Origin: Alkanindiges sp. | GTDB taxonomy: Bacteria > Pseudomonadota > Gammaproteobacteria > Pseudomonadales > Moraxellaceae | DNA length: 8,691 bases | Assembly (NCBI GenBank): GCA_030152125.1 | Contig: JASLIR010000336.1 | Coordinates: 1 to 8,691, forward strand | Direction: 5' to 3' | Shown here: positions 1-6,310 of the stretch, one piece after another | Position numbering within the stretch: position 1 is the stretch's first letter | How the letters are laid out: each line of letters starts with the position of its first letter | Made by a program: the position numbers and the translations under genes | The notes under the pieces: generated by a model | Told to the model about the DNA's origin: nothing | What the model saw: the letters and a program-made list of their open reading frames with translations, nothing else | The model's database searches: none

Positions 1-165
1 TTCACCGCTTACTTTTACTTTAATCAGTTCGTGGTCATTCAGTGCACGTTTGGCTTCTTCCAGCACACCTTCAGTTAAACCCTGATTACCCAGCATAACT
101 ACCGGATTCAATGCATGACCGATCTGACGCAAGCGTTTACGTTCCTGATTAGAAATAGTTGCCAT
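1..165 (-). CDS. yhbY: YhbY family RNA-binding protein, N-terminal part (runs off the left edge)
   Basis: The 55 visible codons read from an ATG at 165 and begin MATISNQERKRLRQIGHALN, followed by PVVMLGNQGLT and a helix ending near HELIKVKVSGE. This is the start of a CRS1/YhbY (CRM) domain. Its known fold is a small alpha/beta RNA-binding unit, and the GNQG segment is the family's GxxG loop, here at residues 26-29. In E. coli YhbY associates with pre-50S ribosomal particles and is thought to help ribosome assembly. The whole protein is normally about 97 residues, so roughly 40 residues are missing beyond the window. In many Gammaproteobacteria yhbY sits divergently next to rlmE. Here that arrangement is kept, but a reductase/regulator pair lies between them. 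Identification is firm; the role is taken from the family. Confidence 0.93.
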   Translation of the reverse strand, partial: MATISNQERKRLRQIGHALNPVVMLGNQGLTEGVLEEAKRALNDHELIKVKVSGE

Positions 166-195
166 GATAAGACCCGAAAGCATGATGAAAAAGAG

Positions 196-211
196 GGCGC
201 GAATTATAGCA
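196..211 (-). promoter_or_regulatory. Extended -10 promoter for yhbY with G+C-rich discriminator
   Basis: Read on the minus strand, TGCTATAAT occupies 211 to 203, a perfect sigma-70 -10 hexamer with the TGn extension. No good -35 lies 16-18 bp upstream; the DNA there is A/T-only (TTTATATAT). The bases after the -10 are TCGCGCCC, a G+C-rich discriminator of the sort found at growth-rate and ppGpp-controlled promoters. Transcription would start near 196, about 30 nt before the yhbY ATG. The site is downstream of the reductase stop codon, so yhbY need not depend on read-through from that gene. Confidence 0.6.
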
Positions 212-273
212 CAAGATCAGCGCCGATATATAAATGAATGTATGCTGTCAGTCACCTTTGCAAAATCAGGGTG

Positions 274-1305
274 TCAGGCAGGTGCTGAATCAAAGCCGGA
301 TAATACAATTTTACCCAGGCTATGCCCGGACTCTAACACAGCATGCGCCTTTTTCAGGTTGTGCGCATTGATCGTACCAAAGTGTTGTGCCAGGGTACTG
401 TCAATTTTTCCTGCATCCACCAGCCCGGCAATTTCATCCAGCAGTTTGCCTTGCGCGGCAATATCCCCGGTATTAAACATGCTGCGGGTAAACATAAATT
501 CCCAGTGGATGGACACGCTTTTACGTTTGAACACGCTAATGTTCAGTTGTTCCGGGTCATCAATCAGGGCAAAGCGGCCTTGCGGGGCAATCAGCTCGGC
601 TATGTCAGCCAGATGATCATCGCTATTGGTGGTGGAAAATACAAAGGCTGGTGCGGGCAACGCCAGCGCCTGCCACTGTTTAGCCAGTGACTCACGGTGA
701 TCCAGCACCACATGTGCCCCGTGCTTCAGGCACCATTCACGTGATTCCGGGCGGGAAGCGGTGGTGATAATTTGCAGGCTGGTCAGTGCTGCCAGTAGCT
801 GGATGGCAATGGAACCAACCCCGCCGGAACCACCAATTACTAAAATGCTATTGGCAGTGCCTGCAACTGGTTGTTGCACGTGCAGTCGGTCAAACAGGGC
901 TTCCCAGGCGGTAATGCTGGTTAAAGGCAATGCAGCGGCTTGTTCCATATTTAAGCGCGTGGGTTTATGGCCTGCAATGCGGGAATCCACCACATGCAGT
1001 TCGGCATTGGTACCCGGGCGGGTCAGGTCACCCGCATAGTAGACTTCATCACCTGCCTTAAAGCCTGTCACCTGTTCCCCCACGGCAACCACTACACCCG
1101 CCGCATCCCAGCCCAGCACCTTGTATTGTCCGGCATCCGGCTGGGCACGTTTGCGTACTTTGGTATCCACCGGGTTTACGGAAATGGCCTTTACGGCAAC
1201 CAGCAGGTCGTAGCCACTGGGCTGTTGTGGTTCAGGCAGTTCAATATCTAACAGGGCATCCTGTTCAGTAATGGCATTGCAACGTTGGTAGCCGACAGCA
1301 CGCAT
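274..1305 (-). CDS. Zinc-free MDR reductase (quinone oxidoreductase-like, "zinc-binding alcohol dehydrogenase family protein")
   Basis: A 343-residue protein of the medium-chain dehydrogenase/reductase superfamily, close in layout to quinone oxidoreductases. The N-terminal GroES-like catalytic domain includes ISVNPVDTKVR (residues 41-51) and GWDAAGVVVAVG (65-76). It is followed by a Rossmann domain with the NAD(P)H-binding loop VIGGSGGVGS (156-165). The four-cysteine structural zinc site and usual catalytic zinc ligands of true alcohol dehydrogenases are not visible. A zinc-independent NADPH reductase of quinones or enones is therefore more likely than an alcohol dehydrogenase; the substrate cannot be read from sequence. 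The ATG at 1305 has an AGGA ribosome site seven bases upstream. The gene diverges from an HxlR regulator, a common pairing for stress-induced reductases. No clear terminator lies between its stop and yhbY. Confidence 0.9.
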   Translation of the reverse strand: MRAVGYQRCNAITEQDALLDIELPEPQQPSGYDLLVAVKAISVNPVDTKVRKRAQPDAGQYKVLGWDAAGVVVAVGEQVTGFKAGDEVYYAGDLTRPGTNAELHVVDSRIAGHKPTRLNMEQAAALPLTSITAWEALFDRLHVQQPVAGTANSILVIGGSGGVGSIAIQLLAALTSLQIITTASRPESREWCLKHGAHVVLDHRESLAKQWQALALPAPAFVFSTTNSDDHLADIAELIAPQGRFALIDDPEQLNISVFKRKSVSIHWEFMFTRSMFNTGDIAAQGKLLDEIAGLVDAGKIDSTLAQHFGTINAHNLKKAHAVLESGHSLGKIVLSGFDSAPA

Positions 1306-1389
1306 GGTGTAATCCTGAAAAATTGCTTATGTTGATAGGCGTTTACCTTAGGTCAAATGTTTTTTACTTGCAAGTACGCACATTTTTTG

Positions 1390-1417
1390 ATTATAGTGTC
1401 ACTTTGTATACTGTGAA
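1390..1417 (-). promoter_or_regulatory. Promoter of the MDR reductase, overlapped by an operator half-site
   Basis: On the minus strand TTCACA (1417-1412, five of six consensus bases) and TATAAT (1395-1390, perfect) are separated by 16 bp, giving a start near 1383 and a leader of about 78 nt before the reductase ATG at 1305. The left-most GTATAC element (1406-1411) lies inside the spacer and abuts the -35. A protein bound there would exclude RNA polymerase, which suits repression by the divergent HxlR protein. The -35/-10 match is directly visible; use in the cell is inferred. Confidence 0.6.
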
Positions 1418-1461
1418 ATGTAGCGCAGTATTGGTAGTATACGCTGACAGTATACATACTG
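1406..1461. promoter_or_regulatory. Clustered GTATAC / CAGTAT-ATACTG operator sites in the reductase-hxlR divergent region
   Basis: Three copies of GTATAC lie at 1406-1411, 1437-1442 and 1450-1455. The last two form a perfect dyad, GTATAC-N7-GTATAC. Related half-sites add more symmetry: ATACTG (1408-1413) faces CAGTAT (1426-1431) across 12 bp, and CAGTAT-AC-ATACTG (1448-1461) is a compact inverted repeat. The TAC-N7-GTA spacing of the central dyad resembles the TACT-N7-AGTA box described for the HxlR-family regulator YodB. The left copy overlaps the reductase promoter. The right pair sits 39-63 bp before the hxlR GTG, where it could mediate autoregulation. Binding by the neighbouring HxlR protein is inferred from position and symmetry. 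Confidence 0.65.
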
Positions 1462-1487
1462 AAAAACTGACCAGAAAGCGAACCAGT

Positions 1488-1492
1488 TGGGA
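1488..1492 (+). promoter_or_regulatory. Ribosome binding site that fixes the hxlR GTG start
   Basis: GGGAG lies seven bases before the GTG at 1500. It supports that GTG over the in-frame ATG at 1323, which would force the coding region to run through the operator cluster and add about 59 residues unlike anything in the family. Confidence 0.6.
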
Positions 1493-1499
1493 GCCAGGG

Positions 1500-1856
1500 G
1501 TGAAGTTATCGTTTAACTGTGGTGGCGAAGTGGACTGTGCTGATAGTACCTGCCCAGTGGAGCTGCTACTGAATATTATTGGCGGTAAGTGGAAAGGGGT
1601 TATCCTGTTCCATTTGCTGAATAAAACCCTGCGTTTTAACGAGCTGAAACGATTGCTACCCAATATTACCCAGCGTATGCTGACTCACCAGTTACGCGAA
1701 CTGGAAGCGGATGGCCTGGTATTCCGGCAGGTATACGCGCAGGTGCCGCCACGCGTAGAATATTCGCTGACGGCAAAAGGGCAGTCGCTCGGACCGATTA
1801 TTCTGTCCATGGAGCAATGGGGCCGGGAAAATTTGCTGGAAACAAAATCCGCTTAA
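1500..1856 (+). CDS. HxlR-family winged helix-turn-helix transcriptional regulator
   Basis: Read from the GTG at 1500 this is a 118-residue protein, the usual size for the family. The signature is clear: CPVELLLNIIGGKWK (residues 18-32), then LRFNELKRLLPNITQRMLTH with the DNA-contacting helix at about 56-68, then a wing around VPPRVEYSLTAKG (82-94). HxlR proteins bind as dimers to inverted repeats. Several, such as YodB and QorR, sense quinones, diamide or other electrophiles through the cysteine that precedes the GGKW helix; Cys18 occupies that place here. Two additional cysteines, Cys7 and Cys13, lie in the N-terminal tail. The gene diverges from an MDR reductase and follows clustered palindromes, so a repressor of itself and the reductase is the simplest reading. 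Its inducer is unknown. The stop lies 62 bp before rlmE, so read-through into rlmE is possible. Confidence 0.87.
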   Translation: MKLSFNCGGEVDCADSTCPVELLLNIIGGKWKGVILFHLLNKTLRFNELKRLLPNITQRMLTHQLRELEADGLVFRQVYAQVPPRVEYSLTAKGQSLGPIILSMEQWGRENLLETKSA

Positions 1857-1918
1857 GAAAAATCGGTTAAAATGTTTTCCAAAATGATATATCAATGTGA
1901 AGAGATTAAAGTAGCTTT

Positions 1919-2620
1919 ATGGCAACGCGCATTACCAACAACAAGTTATCCAAAAGTAGCCGTGCCTGGATGCGTGAGCATCTGGATGACCCGTTTGTAA
2001 AACGGGCACACAAAGACGGCTATCGGGCACGTGCGGCTTACAAGTTGCTGGAAGTTCAGGAAAAATACAATATTATCAAGCCGGGTATGACGGTGGTGGA
2101 CCTGGGTGCTGCACCCGGTAGCTGGTCACAGATAGCCGGTAAGCTGGTGGGTAGTAAAGGGCTGGTGGTGGCATCGGATATCCTGCATATGGATGCCTTG
2201 CCGGATGTTACCTTTTTGCAGGGTGACTTCCGTGAGGAGGCTGTGTTTGCCGAATTGTTAAATATTTTAAATGGACGCCCGGTAGACGTTGTAATTTCGG
2301 ATATGGCCCCCAATACATCAGGTAATACCTCTGTTGATCAGCCCCGGATGATTTACCTGTGTGAGCTGGCGCTGGATTTTGCACAGAAGGTATTAGGCCC
2401 TAAAGGCCAGTTTCTGGTGAAGGTGTTTCAGGGTGAAGGCTTTGACGAATACAGGAAATCGGTGGTAGATACATTCGATATACTGAAAACGTGTAAACCA
2501 GCTGCCTCCCGTGCGCGTTCTAAGGAAGTATACTTGCTTGGACAGGGGCGTAAAAAATCCTGGCAGGCTAATAGTGCGAATAGTAATGTGGTTGAATCAG
2601 GCGATGTTGATAACGTTTGA
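1919..2620 (+). CDS. rlmE: 23S rRNA (uridine-2552 2'-O)-methyltransferase RlmE (FtsJ/RrmJ)
   Basis: This enzyme methylates the 2'-hydroxyl of U2552 in the A-loop of 23S rRNA, using S-adenosylmethionine, late in 50S assembly. The Rossmann-type SAM site is [13 protein letters not shown] (residues 59-71), with acidic residues in ASDI (85-88) and GDF (102-104). The catalytic K-D-K-E tetrad of the family is intact: Lys42 in AAYKL, Asp128 in SDMAPN, Lys168 in FLVKVFQG and Glu203 in RSKEVY. The protein has 233 residues, against 209 in E. coli. The extra length is an Asn/Ser/Val/Asp-rich tail after about residue 215, probably disordered. The start at 1919 gives the typical [19 protein letters not shown] opening, which I recall as Acinetobacter-like. 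In many relatives rlmE and ftsH form a heat-shock operon. I could not find a convincing sigma-32 promoter in the 62 bp upstream. Confidence 0.97.
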   Translation: MATRITNNKLSKSSRAWMREHLDDPFVKRAHKDGYRARAAYKLLEVQEKYNIIKPGMTVVDLGAAPGSWSQIAGKLVGSKGLVVASDILHMDALPDVTFLQGDFREEAVFAELLNILNGRPVDVVISDMAPNTSGNTSVDQPRMIYLCELALDFAQKVLGPKGQFLVKVFQGEGFDEYRKSVVDTFDILKTCKPAASRARSKEVYLLGQGRKKSWQANSANSNVVESGDVDNV

Positions 2621-2682
2621 CAATGTTATGACAGTCTGCGTACTGGAAAGAAATGTTTCTTGGTACACCTTAAAATTCTTGT

Positions 2683-2700
2683 GGTAACGGTCACGGTCAC
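2683..2700 (+). repeat. Three tandem GGTMAC hexamers in the rlmE-ftsH gap
   Basis: GGTAAC GGTCAC GGTCAC stand head to tail, one base differing in the first unit. The run lies 63 bp after the rlmE stop and about 48 bp before the -10 proposed for ftsH. It could be an activator site or a chance run; nothing in the sequence decides this. Confidence 0.45.
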
Positions 2701-2747
2701 AAGGATGTCAGATAATGACAAAGCAACGATGTAATCATCTGATTCAG

Positions 2748-2756
2748 TGTTACAAT
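2748..2756 (+). promoter_or_regulatory. Possible extended -10 promoter for ftsH
   Basis: TGTTACAAT combines a TGn extension with a five-of-six -10 hexamer (TACAAT, 2751-2756). No good -35 sits 16-18 bp upstream, as is common for extended -10 promoters. Transcription would start around 2763, about 33 nt before the ftsH TTG. It would give ftsH expression independent of rlmE, but the match is modest. Confidence 0.35.
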
Positions 2757-2774
2757 CGTGATGTGATCATCATG
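2757..2774 (+). promoter_or_regulatory. Short stem-loop in the ftsH leader
   Basis: CGTGATG (2757-2763) pairs with CATCATG (2768-2774) around a TGAT tetraloop, giving seven pairs with one G-U. The stem ends nine bases before the GGGAA ribosome site at 2784-2788. On an rlmE-ftsH read-through mRNA it could influence ftsH translation. A transcript from the -10 at 2748-2756 would start inside the stem. Only the pairing is observed. Confidence 0.35.
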
Positions 2775-2795
2775 AAATAATATGGGAATAAAGCT

Positions 2796-4703
2796 TTGAG
2801 CGATCTCGTGAAGAATATTGCGTTGTGGCTTGTCATCATTGCTGTTCTGGTTATAGTGTTTAGTAATTTTGAAAACCGCAACAAGCCTGAGCAACTGAAT
2901 TACTCTCAGTTCGTTGCTGCGGTGAGTGCTGGGCAAATCAAACAAGTCAAAATTGATGGCGAGAAGATTGCTGGTGTCAAAAAAGACGGTAAGGAATTCG
3001 AAAGTATTCGTCCTGCCGTGCAAGATACCGAGTTGATGCCCAACCTGATTAAACAGAATGTAGATGTTCAGGGCACTGCGCCACATCGTCAGGGCTTGCT
3101 GATGCAGCTGCTGATTGCCAGTTTCCCGGTATTGCTGATTATTCTGCTGTTCATGTTTTTCATGCGTAACATGCAGGGTGGTGCAGGTGGCAAGGGCGGG
3201 CCAATGAGCTTTGGCAAGTCCAAGGCCAAGATGCTGACGGATGATCAGATCAAGATCAGCTTTGCTGACGTTGCCGGTTGCGACGAGGCAAAACAGGAAG
3301 TGGTAGAGATTGTTGATTTCCTGAAGGATCCAGCCAAATTTAAACGCCTGGGTGCCAAAATCCCGCGTGGCGTATTGATGGTGGGTCCTCCGGGTACTGG
3401 TAAGACCCTGCTGGCCAAGGCCATTGCGGGTGAAGCCAAGGTACCGTTTTTCTCCATCTCCGGTTCTGACTTTGTAGAAATGTTTGTGGGCGTGGGTGCT
3501 TCCCGCGTACGTGACATGTTTGAACAGGCCAAGCGCCATGCGCCATGTATCATCTTTATTGACGAGATTGATGCGGTTGGCCGTCACCGTGGTTCGGGTA
3601 CTGGTGGTGGTCATGACGAGCGTGAGCAGACCCTGAACCAGATGCTGGTTGAAATGGATGGCTTTGAAGGTAATGAAGGCATTATCGTGATTGCTGCCAC
3701 CAACCGTGTGGATGTACTGGATAAAGCCTTGTTGCGCCCAGGCCGTTTTGACCGTCAGGTTGCGGTTGGTTTGCCGGATATCAAGGGCCGCGAACAGATT
3801 CTGAATGTGCACATGAAAAAGCTGCCATCGGTAACTGGTGTGGAAACCAAGGTGCTGGCACGTGGTACACCTGGCTTTAGCGGTGCTGACCTGGCTAACC
3901 TGGTGAATGAAGCAGCCCTGTTTGCAGCGCGCCGCAACAAGAACACGGTGGATATGCATGACTTTGAAGATGCCAAAGATAAAATCTTCATGGGTCCTGA
4001 ACGTAAATCCATGGTGTTGCGTGATGAAGAGCGTAAAGCAACGGCCTATCATGAAGCTGGGCATGCCATTGTAGCCGAGCTGTTGCCGGGCACCGATCCA
4101 GTACACAAGGTAACCATTATGCCGCGTGGCTGGGCATTGGGTGTAACCTGGCAGTTGCCGGAGCATGACCGTATCAGCCATTACAAAGACAAAATGCTGA
4201 ATGAAATTTCCATTTTGTTTGGTGGCCGTATTGCGGAAGAAGTGTTTATTGACCAGCAGTCTACTGGTGCATCCAATGACTTTGAGCGTGCAACCAAAAT
4301 TGCCCGTGCCATGGTTACCAAATATGGGATGTCCGACAAGCTGGGTGTGATGGTGTACGAGGATGATAACTCGCAAGGCTTCTTTGGTAACATTGGTAGC
4401 CGTACCATTTCCGAAGCAACCCAGCAGCAGGTGGATGCCGAAGTGCGCCGCATTCTGGATGAGCAATATACAGTTGCCCGTACCCTGATTGAGTCACACA
4501 AAGAAATTGCGCATGCCATGGTAAAAGCGCTGCTGGAATGGGAAACCATTGACCGCGAGCAAATTGTGGACCTGATAGAAGGCCGTGACCCTAAACCGCC
4601 ACGTGTCTACGAGCCCATAAACCCGGTAGCTGCGCATACGGTGCTGGACAGTGGTAAAGGTTCTTCCGGTGGTTCTACACCACCACCATTACCAGCCATG
4701 TAA
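2796..4703 (+). CDS. ftsH: ATP-dependent zinc metalloprotease FtsH (TTG start)
   Basis: FtsH is a hexameric inner-membrane AAA+ protease that degrades misfolded membrane proteins and short-lived cytosolic regulators. The 635 residues show, in order: transmembrane helix 1 (about 7-24), a periplasmic domain (about 25-101), transmembrane helix 2 (about 102-123), and the AAA+ module with Walker A GPPGTGKT (197-204), pore-loop MFVGVG (229-234) and Walker B IIFIDE (252-257). The second region of homology runs through [20 protein letters not shown]. The zinc protease domain has HEAGH (419-423) and a probable third ligand, Asp495, in TGASND. The Gly/Ser/Pro-rich tail is probably flexible. An in-frame TAA at 2778-2780 and the absence of ATG or GTG before residue 5 force initiation at TTG 2796, with GGGAA seven bases upstream. 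A terminator follows, so folP is probably not simply co-transcribed. Confidence 0.98.
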   Translation: MSDLVKNIALWLVIIAVLVIVFSNFENRNKPEQLNYSQFVAAVSAGQIKQVKIDGEKIAGVKKDGKEFESIRPAVQDTELMPNLIKQNVDVQGTAPHRQGLLMQLLIASFPVLLIILLFMFFMRNMQGGAGGKGGPMSFGKSKAKMLTDDQIKISFADVAGCDEAKQEVVEIVDFLKDPAKFKRLGAKIPRGVLMVGPPGTGKTLLAKAIAGEAKVPFFSISGSDFVEMFVGVGASRVRDMFEQAKRHAPCIIFIDEIDAVGRHRGSGTGGGHDEREQTLNQMLVEMDGFEGNEGIIVIAATNRVDVLDKALLRPGRFDRQVAVGLPDIKGREQILNVHMKKLPSVTGVETKVLARGTPGFSGADLANLVNEAALFAARRNKNTVDMHDFEDAKDKIFMGPERKSMVLRDEERKATAYHEAGHAIVAELLPGTDPVHKVTIMPRGWALGVTWQLPEHDRISHYKDKMLNEISILFGGRIAEEVFIDQQSTGASNDFERATKIARAMVTKYGMSDKLGVMVYEDDNSQGFFGNIGSRTISEATQQQVDAEVRRILDEQYTVARTLIESHKEIAHAMVKALLEWETIDREQIVDLIEGRDPKPPRVYEPINPVAAHTVLDSGKGSSGGSTPPPLPAM

Positions 4704-4732
4704 TCAATGCAGCGCCAATAACGGGCATTGAT
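4703..4732 (+). repeat. Perfect 8-bp stem-loop between the ftsH stop and its terminator
   Basis: ATCAATGC (4703-4710) pairs exactly with GCATTGAT (4725-4732) around a 14-nt loop. It begins at the last base of the ftsH stop codon and ends four bases before the terminator stem. It may stabilise the 3' end of the ftsH mRNA. It lacks its own U-run and so is not a terminator alone. Confidence 0.5.
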
Positions 4733-4735
4733 GGG

Positions 4736-4771
4736 AAAAAGCCGCTTTGAGCTGATTCAAGGCGGCTTTTT
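4736..4771 (+). terminator. Intrinsic terminator after ftsH
   Basis: A 15-pair stem, AAAAAGCCGCTTTGA (4736-4750) with TCAAGGCGGCTTTTT (4757-4771), has one G-U pair, a 6-nt GCTGAT loop, a G+C-rich core and a closing U-run. The A-run on the other arm would also let it act on minus-strand transcripts. It separates ftsH from folP, genes that are co-transcribed in E. coli. Confidence 0.88.
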
Positions 4772-4847
4772 CGTTAGCCGGTTTTAAGGACAGCTAGAAG
4801 TAGCATTAACAAACAACGGTAAGCAACAACAGGATAGGTAATTTGCT

Positions 4848-5714
4848 GTGCAACTGCGTTCTCTCCCTAAACAATATTTAAACTGTCGCCATAAAACCCT
4901 GGATTTGTTTGTGCCTCAGGTGATGGGTATTTTAAACGTAACGCCAGATTCCTTTTCTGACGGGGGCGATTATGTGCATGTGGATGCTGCGCTGGCACGG
5001 GCAGCCCGGATTGTGCAGGAGGGCGGCAGTATTATTGATATAGGCGGGGAATCCACCCGTCCGGACGCAGCCGTGGTAAGCACTGAACAGGAACTGGCAC
5101 GGGTGATTCCCGTAGTAGAAGCGATTCGCCAGCGCTTTGATGTGGTAATTTCCATTGATACCAGTTGCCCGCAAGTTATGCGTGCGGCGGTGGAAGCTGG
5201 TGCGGATATCTGGAATGACGTACGCGCCCTGACACGCCCCTTGGCCCTGCAAACTGCAGCCAGCCTGAATATCCCTGTGGTATTAATGCATATGCGTGGC
5301 GAGCCGGCCAGTATGAATCAACTGGCGCAGTATGAGAATGTGACGGCCGAAGTGATAAATGAGCTGGATGAGCGGATTAATGCAGCCATGGCAGCGGGTG
5401 TACAGCATCATCATATTATTGTTGATCCCGGATTTGGCTTTGCCAAAAATGCACAGCATAACCTCACACTGCTAAACAGTTTATGGCAGCTGTCCGACCA
5501 TTACCAGTTTCCCATGCTGGTTGGCTTGTCGCGTAAACGGGTACTGGGCGAAGTACTTAATGGTGCCCCGGTGGATGAGCGTGTTTATGCCGGGCTTGCG
5601 GCCCATTTGCTGGGCGTGCAGCAGGGTGCCTCCATTATACGCACGCATGATGTGGCGGCCACCGTGCAGCATTTAAAATTATGGCAGGCTGCATTGCACC
5701 CGGATATGCTGTAA
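4848..5714 (+). CDS. folP: Dihydropteroate synthase
   Basis: This enzyme condenses 6-hydroxymethyl-7,8-dihydropterin pyrophosphate with p-aminobenzoate to give dihydropteroate. It is a folate-pathway step and the target of sulfonamides. The TIM-barrel motifs are all present in the 288 residues: VMGILNVTPDSFSDGG (25-40, Asn30), IDIGGESTRP (64-72), ISIDTS (101-106, Asp104), MHMRGEP (147-153), VDPGFGFAKN (192-201, Asp193), GLSRK (226-230, Lys230) and IIRTHD (263-268, Arg265 and His267). The loop around TRP shows no insertion like those of acquired sulfonamide-resistant forms. Small departures from the E. coli enzyme are Trp122 in WNDVRAL, and Arg150 and Glu152 in MRGEP. The GTG start at 4848 has AGGATAGG nine bases upstream. 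The usual downstream partner glmM is absent here; a DUF2007 gene follows 64 bp later. Confidence 0.97.
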   Translation: MQLRSLPKQYLNCRHKTLDLFVPQVMGILNVTPDSFSDGGDYVHVDAALARAARIVQEGGSIIDIGGESTRPDAAVVSTEQELARVIPVVEAIRQRFDVVISIDTSCPQVMRAAVEAGADIWNDVRALTRPLALQTAASLNIPVVLMHMRGEPASMNQLAQYENVTAEVINELDERINAAMAAGVQHHHIIVDPGFGFAKNAQHNLTLLNSLWQLSDHYQFPMLVGLSRKRVLGEVLNGAPVDERVYAGLAAHLLGVQQGASIIRTHDVAATVQHLKLWQAALHPDML

Positions 5715-5763
5715 TCAGAAAAGCGTTTAAGATGACCTGCAGTATTTATCACCTCGTATGTGT

Positions 5764-5770
5764 AAGGAAA
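5764..5770 (+). promoter_or_regulatory. Ribosome binding site that fixes the DUF2007 gene start
   Basis: AAGGAAA lies eight bases before the ATG at 5779. The other in-frame ATG, at 5758, has no purine-rich site ahead of it and would add seven residues before the conserved opening of the family. Confidence 0.6.
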
Positions 5771-5778
5771 ATACCATT

Positions 5779-6189
5779 ATGCTAATAACCATTGCGCGTT
5801 TTTCCTTTCCCTACGAGGCACATATTGCCCGTGGCAAGCTGGAGGTTGCCGGTATTCCGGCATGGGTGGCGGATGAGCATCTGGTGAATACCCAATGGCT
5901 GTATTCCAATGCAGTGGGCGGGGTTCGCCTGCAGGTAAGTCATCTGGATGCGCAACAGGCGCTGGCAGTGCTGCATGAAAATGAACTGGACGAATTAATT
6001 GAAGCGCAGGGCAATGATCCGACACGCTGCCCTGATTGCGGCAGTGAGGATGTGCTGATTAAACGGGAAGGCAGGGCACCTGCTTTTCTGATGATGATTA
6101 CTTTGGGCTTTCCCTTATGGCCTGTTGACGAGCTGATTTGTTGCCAGCAGTGCGGCAAAAAGAATATTTATTATTATGCTGAAGATTAA
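5779..6189 (+). CDS. DUF2007 domain protein with C-terminal zinc ribbon
   Basis: From the ATG at 5779 the protein has 136 residues. Residues 1-66 match the DUF2007 ("putative signal transducing protein") pattern: ITIARFSFPYEAHIARGKLE, then AGIPAWVADEH, then QWLYSNAVGGVRLQV. This is a small ferredoxin-like domain of unknown ligand, sometimes described as PII-like. After a short helix comes CPDCGSE (Cys84, Cys87). A hydrophobic stretch follows (about 102-118, ending GFPLWPV), and then CCQQCGKKN (Cys121, Cys122, Cys125). The CxxC pairs would form a zinc ribbon. The hydrophobic stretch between them is either a hairpin packed in the domain or a weak membrane contact. It follows folP by 64 bp on the same strand and may be co-transcribed. 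No function can be assigned; the family call is good. Confidence 0.82.
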   Translation: MLITIARFSFPYEAHIARGKLEVAGIPAWVADEHLVNTQWLYSNAVGGVRLQVSHLDAQQALAVLHENELDELIEAQGNDPTRCPDCGSEDVLIKREGRAPAFLMMITLGFPLWPVDELICCQQCGKKNIYYYAED

Positions 6190-6243
6190 GACTTGTTTAG
6201 GCTATAAAGTTTTATAAAAGTCACAAAAAGCCTTGGTTTTTTA

Positions 6244-6272
6244 TTAAAAATAAAGTTAACTACACAGATAAT
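6244..6272 (+). promoter_or_regulatory. Probable promoter of the DUF2167 operon
   Basis: The 121-bp gap 6190-6310 is strongly A+T-rich. TTAAAA (6244-6249, four of six) and GATAAT (6267-6272, five of six) are 17 bp apart, predicting a start near 6279 and a leader of about 32 nt. An AT-only inverted repeat, TATAAA-GT-TTTATA (6203-6216), lies upstream; it lacks the G+C core of a terminator. GGGGA at 6302-6306 is the ribosome site for the ATG at 6311. Confidence 0.4.
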
Positions 6273-6310
6273 TCACAATTAAGAATTTTTTAAGATTTAG
6301 TGGGGAAAAG

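Noticed and set aside
164..616. Plus-strand open frame at the left end
   Set aside because: Antisense to the MDR reductase C-terminus, with no family features; a shadow frame.
1323..1499. N-terminal extension of the HxlR gene from the ATG at 1323
   Set aside because: It would run through the operator cluster and give a 177-residue protein with no family match in its first 59 residues. The GTG at 1500 has a ribosome site and gives the normal length.
2617..2646. Perfect TTGACA at the rlmE stop as a -35 for ftsH
   Set aside because: No acceptable -10 occurs 16-18 bp downstream (sequence there is around GTACTG).
2705..2734. Nine-codon mini-ORF (MSDNDKATM) in the ftsH leader
   Set aside because: The purine run is directly adjacent to its ATG, too close for a ribosome site, and nothing suggests attenuation.
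2697..4466. 589-codon open frame on the minus strand opposite ftsH
   Set aside because: It lies almost wholly antisense to ftsH, its translation is His/Thr/Gln-rich and low in recognisable motifs, and ftsH is unambiguous on the other strand.
5758..5778. Upstream ATG for the DUF2007 protein
   Set aside because: No ribosome site precedes it; the ATG at 5779 follows AAGGAAA at good spacing and matches the family N-terminus.
6203..6216. AT-only palindrome TATAAA-GT-TTTATA after the DUF2007 gene as a terminator
   Set aside because: No G+C core and too small a loop; best regarded as A+T-rich promoter-upstream DNA.
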